Shown here piece by piece: positions 15,037 through 22,330 of a DNA stretch of 38,108 nt. The stretch is from Pseudohaliea sp964438205 (GTDB taxonomy: Bacteria; Pseudomonadota; Gammaproteobacteria; Pseudomonadales; Halieaceae): contig CAYTJQ010000032.1 in assembly GCA_964438205.1 (NCBI GenBank), positions 1 through 38,108 of the forward strand, written 5' to 3'. Every line of letters begins with the position of its first letter. Within the stretch, counting starts at the first letter, position 1. Under the pieces are notes generated by a model, which did not search any database, was not told the origin of the DNA, and was given only the letters and a program-made list of their open reading frames with translations. The translations under genes and the position numbers were made by a program.

Positions 15037-16241
15037 CCGGCGCCTGCCTCTACCACTGGGTACGCAGCCCGCGGACGCGAGCAAAGGACACGGGCGGCCT
15101 CCACGCGCTGACCCCGCAGGCGCTCCTCGGCCAGCTCTACGGCGCCCTCGCGACCCGGGCGCAGCTGGACCCGGCGCTGGTCGACGATGTCATCCTCGGC
15201 TGCGTCACCCAGCACGGTGAGCAGGCCGGCAATATCGCCCGCTCGTCGCTGCTCTACGCCGGCTGGCCCGATCACGTGCCGGGGCTCACGGTGAACCGCT
15301 ACTGCTCTTCCGGGATCGACGCCCTGGGCCTCGCGGCGCTGAAGGTCCGCGGCGGCGAGGCGCGCGCGGTGCTTGCCGGCGGCGTCGAGATGATGTCGCG
15401 GGTGCCGATGCTCGCCGACAAGGCGCGCGTCTTCCTGGACCCGGGCTTCGCGGCCGAGTGTCGCATGCTGATGATGGGCAGCGGCGCCGACCTGATCGCC
15501 ACGCTCAACGGGGTCAGCCGCGAAGCCGCCGACGCGGTCGCCCTGGCCAGCCAGGAACGCGCGGCCCGGGCGCGGGCGGCCGGTTACTTCGCCCCCTCCA
15601 TCGTGCCGATCGAGACTCCGCAAGGCACGGCGGCCGAGGACGAGTGCATCCGCGAAGGCCTGGGTGCCGGGGACCTCGCGGCCCTGGCCCCGGCCTTTGC
15701 CGAGGCCGGCGCGGCCGGGGTCGATGCCTGCCAGCTCGCGCACAACCCGCAGCTCCAGGCGATCGAGCACATCCATACGGCGGGCAATTCACCCGCGATG
15801 GCCGACGGGGCGGCCCTGCTGCTGGTGGGCGATGACGCCCTCGGCGAGCGCCTGGGCCAGGCGCCGCGCGCCCGCATCCGCGCTGCCTGCACGGTGGCAG
15901 CGGACCCGCTGCAGGTGCTGACCGGGTGCCTCGCCGCCACGGAGGCGCTGCTGGCACGCACGGGCCTCGCCGTCGACGACGTCGACCTGTTCGAGATCCA
16001 CGAGGCCTTCGCGGCGGTTTCCGTGGTCGCCCGGGAGCGGCTCGGCATCGCCGACGACAGGCTCAACGTCAACGGCGGCGTGATCGCGCTGGGCCATCCG
16101 ATGGGCGCCACCGGCGCGATCATGGCCATCACCCTCCTCGACGAACTCGAGCGCCGGGGGCTCGAGCGCGGCCTGGTCGCCGCCGCCGGGGCCGCGGGCA
16201 GCGGCAGTGCCCTGCTGGTCGAGCGGGTGACGGGCGCTTAG
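15033..16241 (+). CDS. Thiolase (acetyl-CoA acyltransferase family) lacking the second catalytic Cys
   Basis: A 402-residue thiolase of the FadA/PhaA type. Cys91 in VNRYCSSGID is the acylated nucleophile, IHEAFAA gives the oxyanion-site His-Glu, and His355 sits in LGHPMGATG. In the usual C-terminal active-site loop, where family members have Cys before a Gly-rich stretch, this protein reads GLVAAAGAAGSGSALLVER, placing Ala385 at the cysteine position. The reading was checked codon by codon and no frame slip is seen. The enzyme may have altered or very slow thiolytic chemistry, or act with the neighbouring thiolase. It is last in the operon. Confidence 0.88.
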   Translation: MTGACLYHWVRSPRTRAKDTGGLHALTPQALLGQLYGALATRAQLDPALVDDVILGCVTQHGEQAGNIARSSLLYAGWPDHVPGLTVNRYCSSGIDALGLAALKVRGGEARAVLAGGVEMMSRVPMLADKARVFLDPGFAAECRMLMMGSGADLIATLNGVSREAADAVALASQERAARARAAGYFAPSIVPIETPQGTAAEDECIREGLGAGDLAALAPAFAEAGAAGVDACQLAHNPQLQAIEHIHTAGNSPAMADGAALLLVGDDALGERLGQAPRARIRAACTVAADPLQVLTGCLAATEALLARTGLAVDDVDLFEIHEAFAAVSVVARERLGIADDRLNVNGGVIALGHPMGATGAIMAITLLDELERRGLERGLVAAAGAAGSGSALLVERVTGA

Positions 16242-16270
16242 AGCCACAGGGAAGCACCCGAAACCGGGCC

Positions 16271-16300
16271 GTAATTACTTTGTAATAAAAGTATTATAGA
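16271..16300. promoter_or_regulatory. AT-rich dyad block upstream of the ectoine operon
   Basis: An abruptly AT-rich patch in GC-rich surroundings, holding two overlapping inverted repeats: TTAC-TTT-GTAA (16275-16285) and TAATA-AAAG-TATTA (16283-16296). It sits 53-82 bases upstream of the ectA -35 box. It could be a regulator site or upstream activating DNA. Known EctR (MarR-type) sites of ectoine operons are AT-rich dyads, but no ectR gene is in the window. Confidence 0.35.
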
Positions 16301-16352
16301 CCCCGCCGCTCTGCGGTCTCGGCCTAAAAAACGTTCTAAATCGGCAACTTAC

Positions 16353-16380
16353 TTGCATTTTTGCCTGAGTCCTGTATCAT
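16353..16380 (+). promoter_or_regulatory. Putative ect operon promoter
   Basis: TTGCAT (16353-16358) and TATCAT (16375-16380) are spaced by 16 bases. The expected start site near 16387 gives a leader of about 23 bases before the proposed ATT start of ectA at 16410. Confidence 0.5.
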
Positions 16381-16409
16381 TCAGGGCAAATTTGATTTGG
16401 GACTAAACC

Positions 16410-16994
16410 ATTACACCCGAAAATATCGATGGGCCCCGGAAGACCGCAAGCCTCCGGGTCCCGACAATCGACGATGGCCCGGCTGTTCATCGCCTGATCG
16501 GCGAGTGCCCCCCGCTCGACGAAAACTCCCTCTACTGCAACCTGCTCCAGTGCGACCACTTCGCGGCGACCACCGTCGTCGCGGAACAGGACGGCGACGT
16601 GGTGGGCTGTATCTCGGGGTACCTCGTGCCGGCGCGGCCGGACACCCTGTTCATCTGGCAGGTCGCCGTCGGCGCCGCTGCCCGCGGCCAGGGTCTTGCC
16701 CTGCGCATGCTCCAGCACCTCCTCGAGCGACCCGCCTGCCGGGCGGTTCGTTTCATGGAGACGAGCATCACGCCCGACAACGGCGCGTCCTGGGGCCTGT
16801 TCCGCAAGCTGGCGGCTTCCCGCGACGCGGCGCTGAGCGACAGCGACTGGTTCGACCGGGACCGGCACTTCGGCGGCGCCCACGACAGCGAACAGCTGGT
16901 CCGCATCGGCCCCTTCGCGGCGGCCGGGGACACAGCATCCACCGTTAACGATGAACGTAACGACGAACGCAACGACGAGAGGAACACGGCATGA
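16410..16994 (+). CDS. ectA: L-2,4-diaminobutyrate N-acetyltransferase EctA
   Basis: A 194-residue GNAT acetyltransferase that acetylates diaminobutyrate in ectoine synthesis. Family blocks are IGECPPLDENSLYCNLLQC, FIWQVAVGAAARGQGLALRML (acetyl-CoA P-loop) and METSITPDNGASWGLFRKLA. The frame opens after TAA at 16404-16406, and no ATG, GTG or TTG precedes the conserved block; the first such codon, GTG at 16599, would delete a third of the domain. ATT at 16410 gives ITPENIDGPRKTASLRVP, the right length for the family; ATC at 16425 is an alternative. The C-terminus carries a threefold NDER repeat. It overlaps ectB by 4 bases (ATGA). Identity is firm; the start is inferred. Confidence 0.85.
   Translation: MTPENIDGPRKTASLRVPTIDDGPAVHRLIGECPPLDENSLYCNLLQCDHFAATTVVAEQDGDVVGCISGYLVPARPDTLFIWQVAVGAAARGQGLALRMLQHLLERPACRAVRFMETSITPDNGASWGLFRKLAASRDAALSDSDWFDRDRHFGGAHDSEQLVRIGPFAAAGDTASTVNDERNDERNDERNTA
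16947..16982 (+). repeat. Threefold 12-bp tandem repeat at the 3' end of ectA
   Basis: Three imperfect 12-bp units (AACGATGAACGT, AACGACGAACGC, AACGACGAGAGG) encode NDER three times. The last unit contains the AGAGG that serves as the ectB ribosome site, so copy number changes would lengthen the EctA tail without moving that site. Confidence 0.8.
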
Positions 16995-18295
16995 ACATCT
17001 TCAAGGAAACTGAATCGGAAGTTCAGAGTTATGCACGCTCCTTCCCGCGCGTCTTCCACCGCGCCCAGGGCGAACACATCTACGACGAGGACGGCAACGC
17101 CTACCTCGATTTCCTCGCCGGCGCCGGTGCCCTGAACTATGGCCACAACAACGCCGTACTCAAGGAGAAGCTCCTCGCCTACATTGCCGAGGACGGCATC
17201 ACCCACGGCCTCGACATGCACAGCCGTGCCAAGGCGGACTTCCTGGAAACGCTGCGCGACAAGATCCTGAAGCCCCGCGGCCTCGACTACCGCGTGCAGT
17301 TCACCGGCCCGACGGGCACCAACGCCGTGGAAGCGGCGATGAAGCTCGCGCGCAAGGTCAAGGGCCGGGAGACGATCATCTCCTTCACCAACGGCTTCCA
17401 CGGCGTGAGCCTCGGCGCCCTCACGGCGACCGGTAACGCGCACCACCGCGGCGGTGCGGGTACGCAGCTCGCCGGCATCGCCCGGGTGCCGTACGACGGC
17501 TACCTCGGCAAGGGCGTGGATACCACCGCCTACCTCGACAAGCTGCTCTCGGACGGCAGTTCCGGTATTGACCACCCGGCCGCCGTGCTCGTTGAGCCCG
17601 TGCAGGGTGAAGGTGGCGTGAACGCCGCCTCTGCCCAGTGGCTACGCAACCTCGAAAAGGTCTGCCGCAAGCACGACATGCTGCTCATCGTGGACGATAT
17701 CCAGGCGGGCTGCGGCCGTACCGGTACCTACTTCAGCTTCGAAGGCGCCGGTATCAAGCCGGACATCGTCACGCTGTCGAAATCCATCAGCGGCTACGGC
17801 CTGCCCATGGCGGTCGTGCTGCTGCATCCCGAGCTGGACCAGTGGAAGCCCGGTGAGCACAACGGCACCTTCCGCGGCAACAACATGGCGTTCCTGACGG
17901 CGAAGGCAACCATCGACGAGTTCTGGTCCGACAATGCCTTCAGCGACAGCGTGAAGCGCAAGGGAGCCTACGTCGCCAAGCGCCTGCAGCGCATGGCGGA
18001 CGAGTACGGGGAGGGCCACTTCTCCGTCCGCGGCCGCGGGATGTTCCAGGGCCTCAACTGCGTCTGTGGTGAACTCGCCGGCAAGATCGCCGCGCGCTGC
18101 TTCGAAGAGCGCATGATCATCGAGACCTGTGGCGCGGACGACGAGGTCATCAAGATCTTCTGCCCGCTGACGATCTCGGACGCCAACCTCACCCGGGGCC
18201 TCGATATCCTCGAGAGGGCGGTGGCCGAGGTCTGCGCCGAGACCGACGAAATGCCCGAAGCCACGGAAGTGTTCGAGCTGCGCCGCGCCTCCTAA
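16991..18295 (+). CDS. ectB: Diaminobutyrate-2-oxoglutarate transaminase EctB
   Basis: A 434-residue class III PLP aminotransferase converting aspartate semialdehyde and glutamate to 2,4-diaminobutyrate, the first committed step of ectoine synthesis. The PLP lysine is Lys264 in TLSKSISGYGLP. VDDIQAGCGRTG (234-245) is the cofactor-ring Asp motif, GPTGTNAVEAAMKLAR the phosphate region, and NGTFRGNNMAF the substrate/dimer segment. Start and length agree with family members. It overlaps ectA by 4 bases and is 53 bases ahead of ectC. Confidence 0.96.
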   Translation: MNIFKETESEVQSYARSFPRVFHRAQGEHIYDEDGNAYLDFLAGAGALNYGHNNAVLKEKLLAYIAEDGITHGLDMHSRAKADFLETLRDKILKPRGLDYRVQFTGPTGTNAVEAAMKLARKVKGRETIISFTNGFHGVSLGALTATGNAHHRGGAGTQLAGIARVPYDGYLGKGVDTTAYLDKLLSDGSSGIDHPAAVLVEPVQGEGGVNAASAQWLRNLEKVCRKHDMLLIVDDIQAGCGRTGTYFSFEGAGIKPDIVTLSKSISGYGLPMAVVLLHPELDQWKPGEHNGTFRGNNMAFLTAKATIDEFWSDNAFSDSVKRKGAYVAKRLQRMADEYGEGHFSVRGRGMFQGLNCVCGELAGKIAARCFEERMIIETCGADDEVIKIFCPLTISDANLTRGLDILERAVAEVCAETDEMPEATEVFELRRAS

Positions 18296-18348
18296 GGCCG
18301 ACGCAGCCCCGAACCCGCGAGCACCCGAACAGTGATAGGAGTCAAGCA

Positions 18349-18753
18349 ATGATTGTCAGGACCCTGGCGGAGGCGCAGGCCTCCGGCCGGCGCATCGTGT
18401 CGCCGGACAACAACTGGGAAAGCACGCGCATGTTGCTCAAGAACGACAACATGGGCTTTTCCTTCCACATCACCACGATCTACGCCGGTGCCGACTTCCG
18501 CATGCACTACAAGAACCACCTGGAGTCGGTGTACTGTGTGAGCGGTGAAGGCGAGGTGGAGACGCTGGCGGACGGCAGGAAGTACCCGATTGCACCCGGC
18601 ACCCTCTACATTCTGGACAAGCACGACGAGCACATCCTGCGGGCCTTCAGTGAAATGACCATGGCCTGCGTGTTCAACCCGCCCCTGTCGGGCAAGGAAG
18701 TACACAACGCGGAAGGCGCCTACGAGCTGGACGCGGAGGAGATCGACGCGTGA
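18349..18753 (+). CDS. ectC: Ectoine synthase EctC
   Basis: A 134-residue cupin that cyclises N-gamma-acetyl-diaminobutyrate to ectoine. The proposed metal ligands of the family fall at Glu59 (NHLESVYCVSGEGEVE), Tyr87 (GTLYILDKHDEH) and His95. The opening MIVRTLAEAQASGRRIVSPDNNWES is characteristic. TAGGAG lies about eight bases before the ATG. It overlaps the aspartokinase by 4 bases (GTGA). No ectoine hydroxylase (ectD) follows. Confidence 0.97.
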   Translation: MIVRTLAEAQASGRRIVSPDNNWESTRMLLKNDNMGFSFHITTIYAGADFRMHYKNHLESVYCVSGEGEVETLADGRKYPIAPGTLYILDKHDEHILRAFSEMTMACVFNPPLSGKEVHNAEGAYELDAEEIDA

Positions 18754-20192
18754 ATACCCATACGGTAGAGAAGATCGGCGGGACGTCGATGCTCGACTAC
18801 CGCGCAGTACGCGACAACATCTTCCTGCACGGCGGCGACAGCGACAACCTCTACGGCCGCGTCTTCGTGGTGTCGGCCTACGGCGGTATCACGAACCGCC
18901 TGCTCGAGCACAAGAAGAGCGGGCGGCCAGGCGTGTACGCCCTGTTTTCCGGCAGCCAGCAGGATTCGTCCTGGCGCGAGGAGTTCGAGACGCTGCGCGA
19001 GGACATGCATTCCCTGAACGCCGAGTTGTTCGAGGATGCCGCCGAGACGAAGCGCGCCAACGCCTTCATCGACGAGCGCCTGTACTCCGCCGAAGCCTGC
19101 CTGCACAACCTGGCCAGGCTCTGTGACCACGGTCACTTCAGCCTCGAGGCCCACCTGGACACGGTGCGCGAGATGCTCGCCAGCCTCGGTGAGGCCCACA
19201 GCGCCTGGAATACCGCGCAGCTGCTGCAGCGAGACGGCGTAAACGCCTGCTTCGTGGACCTCACGGCCTGGCGCAGCGAGGAGCACCTGCCGCTGGACGA
19301 CCGCATCCGCGAGGCCATGGCCGAGATCGACGTGAGTACCACCATGCCCATCGTCACCGGCTACGCGCACAGCGACGACGGCCTCATGGCGAACTTTGAC
19401 CGCGGCTACAGCGAGATGACCTTCAGCCGCCTGGCGGTGATCACCGGTGCCAGCGAAGCCGTGGTGCACAAGGAATTCCACCTTTCCAGCGCCGATCCGA
19501 AGATCGTCGGCGAGGACAAGGTCGTCCCCATCGGCCGCACCAACTACGACGTGGCAGACCAGCTGGCGAACCTCGGCATGGAGGCGATCCACCCGAAGGC
19601 CGCCAAGGGGCTGCGCCAGAGCGGCATTCCCCTGCGTGTGAAGAACACCTTCGAGCCGGAACACACGGGCACGCTCATCACCTCGGAATATGTCAGCAGC
19701 AAGCCGTGCGTGGAGATCATCGCCGGTCGCCGCGGGGTCTACGCCCTGGAAGTTTTCGACCAGGAGATGGCTGGCGCCGTGGGCCGCCACGACCAGGAGA
19801 TTCTCGCGATCATCCGTCGCTACAAGGCGGGCATCGTGTCGAAGGACATCAACGCGAACACGATCACGCACTATCTCAATTGCAACCTGAAGACCGTGAA
19901 GCGGATCCGCCGCGAGATCGAGGCGCTGTTCCCGAGCGCCGAGCTGGACCAGCAGCGGGTCGCGATCGTCTCGGCCATCGGCAGCGATATGCAGATCCCG
20001 GGGATCCTCGCGCGCACGGTGACGGCACTCGCAGAGGACTCGGTATCCGTGCTGGCCATGCACCAGTCCCGGCGCCAGGTCGACATGCAGTTCGTGGTCA
20101 ATGAAAACGACTACGAGCGCGCCGTCGTGGCCCTGCACCGCAAGCTGGTAGAGCCGATCGATCACGGCCGCGCTATCTCCCTCGCGTCCTGA
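18750..20192 (+). CDS. ask: Ectoine-operon aspartate kinase Ask_Ect
   Basis: A 480-residue aspartokinase of the type encoded in ectoine operons, feeding aspartyl phosphate to EctB's substrate. It has the N-terminal nucleotide motif VEKIGGTSM (KxGGTS form), ITGASEAVVHKEFHLSSADPKIV in the substrate region, and C-terminal ACT domains (AIVSAIGSDMQIPGILARTVTALA and onward). Family members tend to be less feedback-inhibited, which supports high flux under salt stress; this is known for the group, not shown here. It has a GTG start overlapping the ectC stop. Confidence 0.93.
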   Translation: MNTHTVEKIGGTSMLDYRAVRDNIFLHGGDSDNLYGRVFVVSAYGGITNRLLEHKKSGRPGVYALFSGSQQDSSWREEFETLREDMHSLNAELFEDAAETKRANAFIDERLYSAEACLHNLARLCDHGHFSLEAHLDTVREMLASLGEAHSAWNTAQLLQRDGVNACFVDLTAWRSEEHLPLDDRIREAMAEIDVSTTMPIVTGYAHSDDGLMANFDRGYSEMTFSRLAVITGASEAVVHKEFHLSSADPKIVGEDKVVPIGRTNYDVADQLANLGMEAIHPKAAKGLRQSGIPLRVKNTFEPEHTGTLITSEYVSSKPCVEIIAGRRGVYALEVFDQEMAGAVGRHDQEILAIIRRYKAGIVSKDINANTITHYLNCNLKTVKRIRREIEALFPSAELDQQRVAIVSAIGSDMQIPGILARTVTALAEDSVSVLAMHQSRRQVDMQFVVNENDYERAVVALHRKLVEPIDHGRAISLAS

Positions 20193-20218
20193 TGCGCGAG
20201 TGAAGCGAGCACTGCCGC

Positions 20219-21640
20219 GTGGTCGCGTCCTTCGTCCTCTGCCTCCTCGGCTTCACCCTCATCGGCATTTCGTCGGCGCGGGCGAGCCGGGGCACGCGGC
20301 ACGACTACTACCTCGCTGACGGCACCGTCCCCCCCTGGCTCGTGGGGTTGTCAGCGGTCGCCACGAACAACTCCGGCTACATGTTCATCGGGGTCATCGG
20401 CTATACCTATGCCACCGGCTTCCCCGCCATCTGGCTGATGCTGGGCTGGCTTCTCGGCGATTACCTCGGCTCCACCTTCATCCACGCAAAGCTCCGCGCC
20501 GCCACCGAGGGCTGTGACGAGGTATCCTACGCGGGCGTCCTCGCGCGCTGGCACGGCGAGCGCAATACCGCGCTGCAGCGCACCATCGGCGCCATCTCCC
20601 TGCTCTTCCTGATCAGCTACGCCGGCGCCCAGCTGCTCGCCGGCAGCAAGGCCCTGCACGTGCTCTTCGAGTGGCCACTCTGGGCCGGGGCCGTGCTCGG
20701 CTCGGTCCTCGTCGTCGCCTACTGCTTCGCCGGCGGCATCCGCGCCTCCATCTGGACCGACGCCGCCCAGTCCATGGTCATGATCGTGGCCATGACCCTG
20801 TTGCTGGTGGTCGCAGTGGTCGAGCTCGGCGGCTTTGGCGCCGCCTGGGCCGAATGGAAGGCGATCCCCGAGTTCACGCGCTGGACGCCGCAGGCGCCCG
20901 AATTCCTCGGCTGGACCGGTGGGCCGCTGTTCGTGCTCGGCTGGATGGCGGCGGGGCTCTCGGTGATCGGGCAGCCGCACGTCATGGTGCGCTTCATGAC
21001 CCTCTCCGAAGGGCCCACGGGCATGCGCCGGGCGCGCACCTGGTACTACCTCTGGTTCACGGCGTTCTATTTCGCCGCCACCGCCGTCGGCCTGCTGTCG
21101 CGCCTCTACCTGGCCGACAGCGGCGACTTCGATGCCGAGCTTGCCCTGCCGACCATGGCGCTGGAGTTGCTGCCCGGTGTGCTCGTAGGCGTCATCCTCG
21201 CGGGCATCTTCGCGGCCACCATGTCCACCGCCGATTCGCTGATCCTGTCCTGCTCGGCCGCCCTCACTCACGACCTGCTGCCGCATCGCATCGAGCGGCC
21301 GCTGCTGATCAAGGCGTCGACCGTGCTCATGACCGCGGGCGCCCTGGTCCTCGCCCTGTCCGGCAGCGACAGCGTGTTTGCGCTGGTCATCCTGTCCTGG
21401 TCGGCCCTCGCGAGCGCCTTCGCGCCGCTCCTCATCGCCCTCGCCCTCGGCGCCCGGCCGTCCCAGGCGCGCGCGCTGACCGCCCTGGCCGTCGGCCTGG
21501 GTGTCTCGCTCCTGTGGCGCCAGCTCGGGTGGGAATCGGTGGTCTACGAAGGCCTGCCGGGCATCGCGGCGGGCCTGCTGGTGCACGCAGTCCCCGCGGC
21601 GGGACGCAAGGCGCTGCGCGCCGCGCAGTCCTCGGCCTGA
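20219..21640 (+). CDS. PutP-like sodium:solute symporter
   Basis: A 473-residue SSS-family transporter closest in look to proline/betaine-type PutP: HDYYLADGTVPPWLVGLSAVATNNSGYMFIG at the start, SYAGAQLLAGSKAL, GQPHVMVRFM, and the sodium-site helix AATMSTADSLILSCSAALTHDL. It follows the aspartokinase by 26 bases with no terminator between them. It is therefore probably the last gene of the ect operon, a candidate for uptake of ectoine, proline or betaine. It has a GTG start; an upstream in-frame TGA at 20201 excludes a longer form, leaving a rather short N-terminus. Confidence 0.88.
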   Translation: MVASFVLCLLGFTLIGISSARASRGTRHDYYLADGTVPPWLVGLSAVATNNSGYMFIGVIGYTYATGFPAIWLMLGWLLGDYLGSTFIHAKLRAATEGCDEVSYAGVLARWHGERNTALQRTIGAISLLFLISYAGAQLLAGSKALHVLFEWPLWAGAVLGSVLVVAYCFAGGIRASIWTDAAQSMVMIVAMTLLLVVAVVELGGFGAAWAEWKAIPEFTRWTPQAPEFLGWTGGPLFVLGWMAAGLSVIGQPHVMVRFMTLSEGPTGMRRARTWYYLWFTAFYFAATAVGLLSRLYLADSGDFDAELALPTMALELLPGVLVGVILAGIFAATMSTADSLILSCSAALTHDLLPHRIERPLLIKASTVLMTAGALVLALSGSDSVFALVILSWSALASAFAPLLIALALGARPSQARALTALAVGLGVSLLWRQLGWESVVYEGLPGIAAGLLVHAVPAAGRKALRAAQSSA

Positions 21641-21716
21641 GGCGTTCAGGCCACTACCGTCGCCCGCGACCGGTCAGTACCGGACCGAGCCAACGGACTT
21701 AAGGTCGTTTCGAGCT

Positions 21717-21734
21717 ACGTTTCCGCCGAAACGT
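21717..21734. repeat. Inverted repeat downstream of the symporter
   Basis: ACGTTTC-CGCC-GAAACGT has perfect 7-bp arms. No T-tract follows, so it is a weak terminator candidate at best. The rest of 21641-21790 shows no gene. Confidence 0.4.
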
Positions 21735-21793
21735 GAACTTCGAGGTCTGGACGGACACCAGCGTGTCGTCGGCCATCTGCGGGAAGGAGCACC

Positions 21794-21976
21794 ATGAACT
21801 GGCAAGCGCTGTGGGATGACGGCCTAGTAATCTCTGTTCATGCGCTTGTCGCCATCCCGGCCATGGCCGTGGGCGCGATCCAGCTTCTGACGCAAAAGGG
21901 GACAGCGTGTCACCGGTGGCTCGGTTTCGCCTGGGTCGGCGCCATGGCTGTCGTGTCCGTATCGAGTTTCTGGATC
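21794..21976 (+). pseudogene. Truncated DUF2306-family membrane protein
   Basis: A strong ribosome site (GGAAGGAG) and ATG open a frame whose first 61 residues, with two hydrophobic segments (VISVHALVAIPAMAVGAIQLL and WLGFAWVGAMAVVSVSSFWI), match the N-terminus of DUF2306 proteins. These normally continue for two more helices. After about 21976 the frame turns into hydrophilic low-complexity residues and runs antisense through the tRNA-Leu gene to a stop at 22156. The 3' part is lost, most likely by a deletion or insertion next to the tRNA. Confidence 0.65.
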
Positions 21977-22067
21977 CGCCAGCGGCGAGGCCCATCCATA
22001 GCGGGGCCAGGGTCGAAGCGATTGGATGATCAATGCTACCAGGGTGACGCGGCAGGCGTGGAAGGTC

Positions 22068-22090
22068 GGCCGGCGGATGGTCAGCCGGCC
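22068..22090 (-). terminator. Hairpin downstream of tRNA-Leu (possible terminator)
   Basis: GGCCGGC/GCCGGCC form perfect 7-bp arms around a 9-base loop, beginning 11 bases past the tRNA 3' end on the minus strand. There is no U-tract, so it could equally serve as a processing or stability hairpin. Confidence 0.35.
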
Positions 22091-22100
22091 TGCCTGGAGC

Positions 22101-22189
22101 TGGTGCGACGGGCGGGACTTGAACCCGCAAGGCCTATTACGGCCGGGGGAGTTTAAGTCCCCTGTGTTTACCGATTTCACCACCGTCGC
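22101..22189 (-). tRNA. tRNA-Leu (anticodon UAA)
   Basis: Read on the minus strand this is an 89-nt class II tRNA with encoded CCA. The acceptor stem GCGACGG/CCGTCGC is perfect. The anticodon stem GGGGA/TCCCC frames the loop CTTAAAC (anticodon TAA). The long variable arm is GGCC-GTAATA-GGCC, and the T arm GCGGG-TTCAAGT-CCCGC. In E. coli this isoacceptor (leuZ) sits directly after glyW and cysT; here those lie 15.5 kb away. Confidence 0.97.
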
Positions 22190-22330
22190 GATTAGGGCTT
22201 CCCAGGCGCCGGCAAGTTCCAGCTCAACCATCCCGGTGCGCCGCGGAGGATAGCACAGGGCGCCGCTCCGCCGCCTTGCCGGCGCGGCCTCCGTGCTAGA
22301 CTGCCGCGGTAGCAACGGCACGGGGATCCC

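Noticed and set aside
16301..16318. Hairpin after the second thiolase as a terminator
   Set aside because: The stem GACC(C)CGC/GCGGTC is imperfect and is followed by mixed sequence and an A-run, not a T-tract.
16429..16500. ATG at 16429 as the ectA start
   Set aside because: It is in a different frame and stops after 22 sense codons. Using it would need a frameshift for which there is no slippery sequence.
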